From NCBI GenBank assembly GCA_938040365.1, contig CALHXU010000205.1:1-46965 (forward strand): a stretch of 46,965 nt of DNA. Reading direction: 5' to 3'. The first letter of the stretch is position 1. Each line of letters starts with the position of its first letter. The notes beneath the pieces were generated by a model. It had not been told where the DNA came from, made no database searches, and saw only the letters and a list, made by a program, of their open reading frames with translations. Below are positions 10,061 through 19,800 of the stretch, piece by piece. The translations under genes and the position numbers were made by a program. The stretch comes from an uncultured Acidimicrobiales bacterium. Lineage in GTDB: Bacteria > Actinomycetota > Acidimicrobiia > Acidimicrobiales > SHLQ01.

Positions 10061-10150
10061 GCCGATAGACGCTCCGCGCCCGATTGTGCGGCTAAGCCCC
10101 CTAACATTTCTCCCGCTCTTGTCGCCTCCGGCGACGGGCCGCTTGGCCCC
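10061..10150 (-). repeat. Inverted, diverged copy of the 102-bp intergenic repeat
   Basis: Reverse complement reads ggccaagcggcccgtcgccggaggcgacaagagcggg...ggcttagccgcacaatcgggcgcggagcgtctatcggc, colinear with the 8165-8394 unit. Confidence 0.8.
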
Positions 10151-10165
10151 TTCGGCCCTAGGGGG

Positions 10166-11152
10166 CTAGGAGCTCACGTCGACGACGACTCGGCCGCGGA
10201 TGTTGCCAGCCACGATGTCGGTTGCGACGCGAGGAACTTCTTCCAAGCCGACCTCGGTGGTGAGCGCATCGAGCAGGTTCACATCGAGATCTGTCGCCAG
10301 CCGGTTCCAGGCGAGTTCGCGTCGCTCGGGGGTCTCGTGCACCGAGTCGATTCCGACCAACGTGACCCCTCGAAGAATGAGCGGTGCGACCGTCGTCTCG
10401 AGATCCATCCCCTGGGCCAAACCGCAGGCGGCCACGCAACCCTTCGCATCCGTTGCGGCAAGGACGTTGGCCAACGTGTGACTACCCGCCACGTCGATCG
10501 CTCCGGCCCAACGAGCCTTTGCGAGTGGCCGACCACCAGACTCGGCAAGCTCGTCGCGGTGAATGAGTTCGGATGCGCCAAGCGTGGTGAGGTACTCACC
10601 TTCGCTCTCGACACGCCCCGATGATGCAATTACTTCGAAGCCGAGCTTGGAGAGCACAGCTACTGCGACCGATCCAACACCGCCCGCTGCGCCTGTCACC
10701 AAGATCGGCCCGCGCTCGGGCGTAAGTCCATGATCTTCGAGGGCGAGGACGCAAAGCATGGCGGTGTAGCCAGCGGTTCCGATTGCGGCGGCCTGGTAGG
10801 TAGAGAATTCTTCGGGGATCGCGGTCAGCCAGTCCGACTGGACCCGCGCTCGTTCTGCCAGCCCGCCCCAGTGTTTCTCGCCCACGTCCCAACCGTTGAG
10901 GACGACGCGGTCCCCGGTCTTGAGCGATTCGCTCTCGGTCATGAGCACCGTGCCGGCAAAGTCGACGCCGGGGACCATTGGCCATGAGCGAACGATCGGC
11001 GAGGTGTTCGTGATCGCCAAGCCATCTTTGTAGTTGATGGTCGAGTACTCGACAGAAACGAGTGTGTCTCCCTCGGGAAGGTCGTCCTCAGAGACATCAT
11101 CGATGGTGACGGAGAACTCGTCATCGACCTTTTTCAGCAGTACTGCACGCAT
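10166..11152 (-). CDS. MDR family quinone oxidoreductase (YhdH/AcuI-like)
   Basis: 328 aa; VSVEYSTINYKDGLAI, PGVDFAGTV, VTGAAGGVGSVAVAVLSKLG typical of the YhdH/AcuI subfamily. Confidence 0.88.
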   Translation of the reverse strand: MRAVLLKKVDDEFSVTIDDVSEDDLPEGDTLVSVEYSTINYKDGLAITNTSPIVRSWPMVPGVDFAGTVLMTESESLKTGDRVVLNGWDVGEKHWGGLAERARVQSDWLTAIPEEFSTYQAAAIGTAGYTAMLCVLALEDHGLTPERGPILVTGAAGGVGSVAVAVLSKLGFEVIASSGRVESEGEYLTTLGASELIHRDELAESGGRPLAKARWAGAIDVAGSHTLANVLAATDAKGCVAACGLAQGMDLETTVAPLILRGVTLVGIDSVHETPERRELAWNRLATDLDVNLLDALTTEVGLEEVPRVATDIVAGNIRGRVVVDVSS

Positions 11153-11233
11153 GGGCCAGACCCTAGGCGTTCGGTGTCAGAGCGGCGCAACCGTGCGCAA
11201 ATTTGACCGCACGAGCCACGAATGATCTGGGAG

Positions 11234-11899
11234 CTATTGCGTCGCAGTGGGATGAGGAACTGCTGGCAAGTTTTTCAGGCTGCTGTAGTTCTGGAATGCC
11301 ATCCCTGCGAGGATGATCGGTGCGAACAGCAGTCCGAGGGTGAACCAGAGTATTGGCGCCAAGATTGCAGCGACCGCAATTGACACCCACGCGGCCCGGC
11401 GCCGACGCTCAAGGCGATCGCCGGGAAGGATATCGGTCATGATGTGACCACCATCGAGCGGGACGATCGGAACGAGGTTGAACGCACTCCAGCCAAAGGT
11501 CGTGAAGAGCCCGATTCTGAAGAGGTCTCGTATGAAGACGGTCTCCTCGATTACTCCCGCTTGACGAACACCCAAGATGATCGCGCCAAGAACGATCCCG
11601 GTGAGCGGCCCCGCAAAGCTGATGAAGATCGACTTCGCCCTCGTGGGTGCCTTTTCTAGGCGATAGCGCGTGAGGCCAGCCATACCGGCGAGGCTGATCG
11701 TCGGCGTGCCAACCGTGCCCTGTGACTTTGCAGCGAACGCGTGGCCGAACTCGTGGATCAAAACAGCGATCACCGCAATGGCAACAAACGCAACGATCCG
11801 GTCGATTTGGTTCTCAAACGAGAGGAAGCCGAGGAACCCCAGCGTTATCAGGAACGACCCTTCGATGTTGACCGGAAACCCCAGTAGTCGAACGTTCAT
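11234..11899 (-). CDS. Site-2 protease-like M50 metalloprotease
   Basis: 221 aa; HExxH in VLIHEFGHAFAAK, downstream NLVPIVPLDGGHI, multiple TM segments. Confidence 0.85.
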   Translation of the reverse strand: MNVRLLGFPVNIEGSFLITLGFLGFLSFENQIDRIVAFVAIAVIAVLIHEFGHAFAAKSQGTVGTPTISLAGMAGLTRYRLEKAPTRAKSIFISFAGPLTGIVLGAIILGVRQAGVIEETVFIRDLFRIGLFTTFGWSAFNLVPIVPLDGGHIMTDILPGDRLERRRRAAWVSIAVAAILAPILWFTLGLLFAPIILAGMAFQNYSSLKNLPAVPHPTATQ

Positions 11900-12082
11900 A
11901 GTTTCTCCTTCGGCTCCGCCAGTGTTTCGCGCAGAATCGAGCGAATGGCATCAGGATATTGGACGCGAACCATCTTGATGTTCAGCGCGGGCCGAGATGG
12001 GCGAATCGTGGTTCTCAGGCCAGACTGTTGGCGTGGTACTCCTGCTGAGTAGAGCGACCGTTATCTTCGTGAGGACTTCTCA

Positions 12083-13129
12083 GTGAGGCGATCACGTGCC
12101 GCAATCGTCGTGCTTAGCCTTTTCCTTGCGAGCTGTTCGACGCCCGCCGAAGTAGCCGTACCAACAACGACGACCGACGGCCCCCGTCAGGTGGCTCCAG
12201 ACGAGACCGTCACATCGACCACAACGACGTCCACGACAACAACCTCAACGACGACCACCACCGAGCCGCCGCCACCACCTCCGGTAGCAATTGACGCGCT
12301 GGGCGCCATCCGCACAGTTCCCCTGCCCGACACCGACACCGATGCCGAAGACGAAGACGCGACCGCCGAAGAACCCGAGCAAACCGGCCCGACCGTCTTT
12401 GACAACGATGCCACACTGGCGACGCTTGGCTGCACCAGCTCAACGGGCTGTGCTCCAACCGACCTCGCAACCTTTGCCGCAAACCAGATCGATGTGATCA
12501 ACCTCGCGACCTCTGAGGCAGCGGCGGACGGCACCGAGGTCCTCGGCGAGTACCAAGCCGCGTTAATCTCGACCGGGGTCGCAACGGTCGGCTACGGCGA
12601 AAACCTAGAGCAAGCAACGACACCGGTTGTACTAGGCCCTGAAGGTCGGCTCGTCGCTATCTACAGCATTAGTTTCACACCCGAGCTCGACACCGATCTC
12701 GTGGCGTCGGAAACAACCGCCGGCATTGCTGCGGGTGACGAGGCGCTGGCACGGATCCTCGAACGAGTCCGGACCAGCATCGACGGTGGGGAGAAAACGA
12801 TCATCATGGTCGACTGGGGACAAACCGACGACCGAGCACCCACCGAAGCTCAGATCGAGTGGGCGCAGGCCTTTGTCGACGCCGAAGCGAACGTCATTAT
12901 TGGTTACGGTTCTGACTTCCTTCAACGATTCGAGCGCATTCCTCCGACAGCGGTGGCCTTTAACCTCGGCAACGCTGTAACGCTCGACGAAGAACCGTTG
13001 CGCCGCGATACGGCAGTCCTGCATGTGAGTTTCACCGAGGAAACAGAACAGACCTGCTTGCTTCCCGCCGTCGGCGGCGAACTTGGCATCACACTTGACA
13101 ACCCAGCCGAAACCGACTGCAACCAGTAA
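12083..13129 (+). CDS. Secreted lipoprotein with Thr-rich linker and CapA-like (poly-gamma-glutamate synthesis) domain
   Basis: 348 aa; lipobox FLASCS, TTTTSTTTT linker, then VINLATSEAAADG and AQAFVDAEANVIIGYGSDFLQRFE resembling CapA motifs. Confidence 0.6.
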   Translation: MRRSRAAIVVLSLFLASCSTPAEVAVPTTTTDGPRQVAPDETVTSTTTTSTTTTSTTTTTEPPPPPPVAIDALGAIRTVPLPDTDTDAEDEDATAEEPEQTGPTVFDNDATLATLGCTSSTGCAPTDLATFAANQIDVINLATSEAAADGTEVLGEYQAALISTGVATVGYGENLEQATTPVVLGPEGRLVAIYSISFTPELDTDLVASETTAGIAAGDEALARILERVRTSIDGGEKTIIMVDWGQTDDRAPTEAQIEWAQAFVDAEANVIIGYGSDFLQRFERIPPTAVAFNLGNAVTLDEEPLRRDTAVLHVSFTEETEQTCLLPAVGGELGITLDNPAETDCNQ

Positions 13130-13156
13130 TTTGCGTCTGCTCCGCCCGACCCCCTC

Positions 13157-13810
13157 CTAGGCGGAGAGCAGGCGGCGGTAGATCAGCTGTTGTCGAAGCA
13201 GCTCTGGGCGTTCGAACAAGATCGCATCGAAACCGAGTGTCGTTGCGGTCACGACGTTTGCTGAAGAGTCATCGATAAAGACGGCGTTCGTCGGCGACAC
13301 GTCATAGCGCGCACACAAGATGTCGAAGATCTCCCGATCGGGCTTCACCACGCCTTCGCGACCGCTGATCACCATGCCATCGAAGCGGTCAAAGAACTCA
13401 TAGTCCGCCTCGATCGAGGCAAACGTGTCCTTGCCCCAGTTGCTGAGGGCGAGTAGCCCCACCCCTTGACGACTGAGGTCATCGAGAATCTCGACCGACC
13501 CCGAGATCACCTCACCCAAGGTCTCCTTCCACCGATCGGCGAACGCCATCACGAGGTCGTGGTGTTGGGGGTGGCGACGCGCAACTGCGGCAGCCACCTC
13601 GGTGACGGGCGTGCCCCGGTCGAGTTCTGCGTTGTCGTCCATCGTGAAGACGTTGTCGAGGAACCAGTCGAGCTCGCCCGGATCGGGAATTAACTTCTCG
13701 TAGAGGTTCCGGCGGTCCCACTCGATCAGCACATTACCCAGGTCAAAAATTACGAATTCAGCCCCACCGGTCACCGAAACATCATCGCTGGTTTGCTGCG
13801 ACGAGGACAA
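13157..13810 (-). CDS. HAD-IA family hydrolase
   Basis: 217 aa; FDLGNVLIEWD (motif I), LSNWG, KPDREIFDIL, VFIDDSSANV. Confidence 0.88.
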   Translation of the reverse strand: MSSSQQTSDDVSVTGGAEFVIFDLGNVLIEWDRRNLYEKLIPDPGELDWFLDNVFTMDDNAELDRGTPVTEVAAAVARRHPQHHDLVMAFADRWKETLGEVISGSVEILDDLSRQGVGLLALSNWGKDTFASIEADYEFFDRFDGMVISGREGVVKPDREIFDILCARYDVSPTNAVFIDDSSANVVTATTLGFDAILFERPELLRQQLIYRRLLSA

Positions 13811-13866
13811 CGCCGAGGTCGGTGGTCGACAACCAGTGTTCGATCAGCTGTGTTGGATTGACAGTC

Positions 13867-16800
13867 TTAGAGGTCCATGACCTCGGTCAAACGTTCGACC
13901 AGTTCGGGGGCTCGTTCAAAGCCAATGATGCACTGATCTTCAGGGAGGAAGTGGACGCCCTCGATCGTGACGACCTCAAAGTTGACGTCGCCATGAAGCT
14001 CGCGCCACGGGTCGACCGTCACTGCGTTCGATGATTCGCTCGCGCTGACATAGATAACTCGGATGCTCTGTTCGTCTGGCCTGTACTTCGCTGCGGCACG
14101 CCGGATTACCGGACCGAGCTGGCGCTCGGCGTCGGTAAAGCTTGGGGTCTGTCCCGACGCTCGAGCATTGCGGTAGCGACGGCGAGCAAGCGCAAAGTCA
14201 ACACGTTCATAGGCCCGCCGGGCACTTTCAGAAGCGACGGCCTTTGCGCCGTCGTTGCGAAGCATGTCCTGGTATTTTTCACGGATCGTTCCGGTGTCGT
14301 CTACCCGCAATCCCGCCATGACGGTGTCGACGAGTACAACCGCTTCGACCTGATCGCCCCGGGCGGTGAGCAGGCGCGCTATCTCCCACGCCAACAACCC
14401 TCCGGTCGACCAGCCAAGAAGACGATACGGGCCGTTCGGTACGGCGGTATCGAGCGCGTCGAGCATCACGGCGGCTTGACCTTCGATCGAGTCGACGATC
14501 TCGCTGCGAGCGTCGGCGCCGGGAAGCCTGAGTCCGACGACGGGAATGTCCGAGCTGAGCGAACGAACGAGTGGTGCATAGCGCAGGAGGTTGCCGCCAC
14601 CGGGTGGCAAGACTACTAACGGACGTTGGGTACCGGTCGCTCGAAGCCACTCGACCAGCTCGTCGGTGTCCGGTCGACTGGGCACTGCGGGCAACGGGGA
14701 GTCTGCGGGCCGCGAAGTTCCGACCCCGAACCGTTGATTCGCGAGCAGTTGAGGTGTCGGAGCATCGATCAGCTCGCCGATCGCCACCCGCTTTCCAAAC
14801 TCGGCTTCGAGCATTGAGACAACCGCTACCGCTCGCAGCGAGTCTCCCCCGAGCTCGAAGAAGTCACTCGTTGACGTGACCTGCTCGCCATCGAATGCTG
14901 CGCTGAAGATCTCAACGATCTTTTGAACGACTTGGTCATCGTCTGCGCTATCGACCAGCGCTATCGACGCGTGTGCTGGCGCCATTGAGGCAACGCTCGT
15001 AATTGGACTGTCCAAAGCGGCAGTGTCGAGCGCATTGCGGTCAAGTTTCCCATTGGTGTTGCGGGGAAGTTCTCGAACGATGCGGATCTGTCGTGGCAGG
15101 TGACTCGCCGGAAGAACCATCGCTGCACGTCGGCGGAGTTCGGCTGTATCGAGCCGCTCCTCAGCACCGCGCATGGGTTCGATGTATGCGATCAGACCGC
15201 GATCTGTCGCTGCGACCAAGCAGGCCTCTACACCGTCGAGGTTGGTGAACGCGACTTCGACCTCACTCGGTTCAAGGCGGACGCCACCGACGGACAGTTG
15301 ATCATCGATCCGCCCAAGAAAGTCGATCGACCCGGAGCCACGTCGGACGACCAAGTCGCCTGTCAAATACGTCAAATCCCCGTCGATCGAACCAAAACAT
15401 TCTGACTCGTCATTATCCTCGGTCGAGATATAGCCGTTGCTGATCCCGGGTCCGGAGAGACGAAGCTCACCTGCGACATCGATCGGTGCCGGTGTGCCCG
15501 TGGTATCGATGACCTCGACGGTCATTCCAGGGATCGGAGTGCCAATGGGCACCGAGAAACGCTCACCATCGCGGGGCGTGCACCGATGCACGGTGGCCCA
15601 CACCGTGGCTTCGGTGGGCCCGTACTCGTTGATCAGCTGTGTCCCAGGAAGTGCGGTGAAGTGTGTATCGATGATCGACGGTGGACAGGCCTCGCCTGCG
15701 ACTATGACGACGTCGAGCCCGGTCAATGCACCAGGGTCACGCTGCAACATTGCGGCGTACACCGATGGCACCATGAGGCCATGGGTGATGTCATGGTCCG
15801 AGATGAGCTCGGTGAGCGCATCGATATCGTGCACCTCGCGTTCGCTTGGAATGATGAGCTCGCCGCCATCCGCGAGCGTCCAGAACAAGCCGGCGATCGA
15901 GGAATCAAACGCCGCGCTCGAAACGAGCAGGTAGCGAGCAACCGGGCGGTCGTACCACTGTCGGCGAGCCCGCACGGACGCTTCGAGGTTGCGATGCGAG
16001 ATCGACACACCCTTTGGGCGTCCGGTAGAGCCGGAGGTAAAGATGACGTACGCCTCGTCGTCTGGTCCGGCAAAATCGGTTTGAACGAGCGGCAGAATTC
16101 TAGGGTCGGGAACGTCGACGAGCACGGTAGGAACCTCGGATAGTCCGGGGTGGCCAGCGCCTGAAGAAACAGCGGCCTGAACGCCAGCCGCCGAGATGAG
16201 CGCGGTGAGTCGTGAGGCCGGCTGGGAAATGTCGATCGGAACGTAACTCGCGCCGATCATCCACGTTGCATAGATCGCCGGAATGAGATCCACCGAACGT
16301 TCGAGGCAGAGCGCGACGCGGTCGTTTGACCCAACGCCGATAGCCCGAAGCCGAGCAGCGATGACTCGGGCCCGCTCGTCAAGGTCTCGATACGAGATGG
16401 AGGTCCCGCCGCTCGATACGGCTTTCGCGTCTTGACCGTTTTCGATCGACGCCGCAATGAGTCCTGCAACCGGCTGCTCGGAGCCGACGAGGGGCACTCC
16501 GGCCAAGGGTGCCGGCGCCGAGTAGAGGTCGGCAACGGTCGAGTCTGGTTGGGTAGCGACCATGTCGAGAGCAGCCGAGAATGCATCGAGCAGAAGTTTT
16601 GCTTGGGCTCTGCTCACGACCGAACCGCGGTACTCGACGCCGAGTTCGACGCGTTCGGCGCGCAACTGGACGAAGAACGTCAGATCGTTGACGGCTGTTC
16701 CAGACGCCAGGATCGTATGGTCGACGACCTCGCCATCGAGTTTGCTCGGCGCGAGGTCTTCGACCGCCAGCATGACCCGACCACTCGGAGGTTCAACTCC

Positions 16801-19800
16801 TCGCTCTCGTGCAGAAGAAATGACCTCACCAAAAGGCACCGCTCGATGTTCGAGTGCCGTACTGAGCTCATTACCGGTACGTAGCGCAAGTTCTCTGAGC
16901 GAGGTATGCCGCTCGACGGGCAAGAGCAGTGGCAGCGGATTAAGGAAGTAGCCAACGACGTCTTTGATCAACGGGTGATCTCGGACCGACGAGGTCACGT
17001 TCAACTCGATGTTGGGTCCCTCATGGAAAGAGCGAAGGCCAGCGGCGAGCGCGGCGAGCGCATTGCCAAACAGCGTTGGAGCCGGTGCCTGACGCAGTTG
17101 AGATGTCGTTACCGAGGCTTCGCGGTGAAGGTATCCATCGGCCTCTGGCGCCTCGGTACGGACACGAAGGTTTGAGAGCGGAGCGCCCGGTGCCCACAGC
17201 TCCTCTGGGCGTGTTGGACGACTCGCTTGCCACGCGCCGTGCTCTGCGTACGTTATCGCGAGGGGCGGCAGCGGCTCGCCGCCGTAGGCAAGATCGAGCT
17301 GTTCCCAGAAGATATCGAGCGACCCTGCATCGCTCACGATGTGATGTGTGCGAAGAAGGAGGCCGCGTCGGACCGGACCCTCGGGACTGGCGCCCGAGAG
17401 GAAATGCGCCGTGATCAAGGGCCCATGCACGAGGTCGAAGGGCACATCGTTGAGCTGTTCGGCAAGTGCGGTTAATGGCGCGACGGTCGACTCAAAATCA
17501 CCGATCCGAAGCGCATCATCAACATCGAGCTGTGCCCGGTCGATGCCATAGGAGGTATGGAGCGTCGGTTGGTGCGCCACCACGGCACGAAGTGCCGCAT
17601 CGAGGCGGTCCCGATCGAAGGTGTCGGGCAGCTCGTAGAGTCGTGCGACGTTGTAGCGAGGGTCGGTCGGGTCCCGGCGCCATTCGTAGAGCATCGCTGC
17701 TTCACCAGCTGAGAGCGGCGCCGCAACGTCGCTCCCTAACGTCGGGATCGCAAAATCGGGTGCACTGCTGGTGTTCGTCGCGCCGTGATCTAGTTCAGCG
17801 AGGCGCTCCTCGACGTACCGGGCGAGGTCAGAAACGGTCCGCTCCTTGAACGCGAGGGATTCGGGGATGATGATTCCGAAGTGGTCGCTGATCCGCACGA
17901 TCATCTCGAGCGCATGCAGCGACGTCCCACCGAGGGCGAAGAAGTCGTCGACTGCGCCAACTTCGGGAAGTCCCAGCACCGAGGACCACACCGATGCGAT
18001 GTCTTTTTCAACGGTTCCTGCAACCGAACGTCCGGTGCGCGTCGCAACGGTTCGCCAAATCGATGGAGCAGGAAGCGCGGCGGAATCAACTTTCCCGTTT
18101 GCGGTGAGCGGGATTTCGGGCACGACTTCGATCGCTCGGGGGATGGCGTGGCTTGGCAACTCGTTTGCGAGCGCGGCCTCGACGAGCGCGGCGTCGAAAT
18201 CAGCTGATGCCTCAACCCAGAGCGTAAGAACCTCAGGCTTCTTTGGCTCGTACCCGACCTCAGCGAGCATCGAGGTAATCGCCGCCAATTCTTCGTCGTC
18301 CATTGGGTCGTCGAGTTCGAAGAGTGCCTCTTCTCGCGTCTTGTGACCGAGGCGAACATCCCAGCTATAGGGAGCTGCATAGTTGTGATGCTGTTGTTCC
18401 ATCTTGTGCACGAAGATGCCAGCCGAGTTGATCAGACAGTTGGTCGATCGACCCGAGTCCGGCGGGCGCTGCCAGGTATTGCTCGCTTCGAGCGCCGCGT
18501 ACATCTCCGAGAGTGGCACGTCGACGTACCGGTAGATGTCAATGAAGGTAATGCGGTCGAAAATCTCGGGGTCGGCGAGGAACTCGACGTCCATGTTCTC
18601 CGAAACCGCGTCGGGCGTCGTGTGGTAGACGTGGCGTGCCTGTCGCACCATCTCGTCGATCGCGTCCGGATCGAAACGATCCTCGCCGAACATTTCAGGG
18701 ACGAGTCGGGTCTCGAAGAACTGTCCGCGCGACAGACCGGTAACGATCGCGCCGATTCCTAACTCCTCGGCTTTCGCGAGCGCGATCGTGTAGATCGCCT
18801 TGTAACAGCCGTTGCAAACGTTCGAGAAGCGCTCGAGGCTGTCTCGGAAGATGTCGTTCATCCCCTCGACTGTGACGAACTCGTGGTCGACGCCGAGCGC
18901 CTCGGTAGCCCGGCGAACGTTTGCCTTTGCCACCTCGGCAATAAAGCCATTGTCGAGGGTTATCGCAAAGACGCGCGCACCCATCTCGACCAGCTTGTAC
19001 ATGGCATACGTCGAGTCCTTGCCCCCTGAGATGAGGTGGATGACGTCGTAGTCTCCGGTCGACCGAGCACGAGCGTCGGCGAGGACTTCGGCGAGATCGT
19101 CTTCGTTTCGGAACCATGCCTCGGCTTGTGGTGCAACCAGTTCGAACTGGTGACAGCTGCTGCATACGCCGTCGCCGTCGATGACGACGTCGGGCACATC
19201 GGATGGCAGCCCACAACGAACACAGTGTTCGACCGCGGGCTTCGCCGTTGGTGTCCAGAGGCGAGTGACCGCGCGGGCAACGCCGGGAACCGACTGGGCC
19301 ACAAACTCGATCTCGCCGGGTTCGAGGCGGATGCCGCCGACCTTGATCTGCTCATCGACTCGTCCGAGGTACACCATCTTGTTGGCGTCGGCCATTCGAG
19401 TGAGGTCGCCGGTCTTATACAACACGTCGGCGCTACCCGATTCGGGAATGACTGCTAGACGTTCCACACTCAGGTCGTCTCGACCGAGGTAGCCAGCGGT
19501 CATTCCTGGGCGGGAAATATGGAGTTCACCGGGAACTCCGAGGGGAACGGGGTAGCCGAACCGGTCGAGGATATGGAGTCCAACACCGGGGGCTGGTCGT
19601 CCAATAGGAACCTCCGGGCCGTTGTCGTGCTCGGGGTCATAAAGGTGGACCATGCAACCAACGACCGCTTCGGTCGGGCCGTACTCGTTGTAGATCCGAA
19701 GCGACGGGCCACATTGCTCCAAGAGACGGTCGGCGAGGTCGACCATGAACGCCTCGCCACCGACGATCAGACCCGAGAGCCCTTCGAGCTTGTTGCGTTC

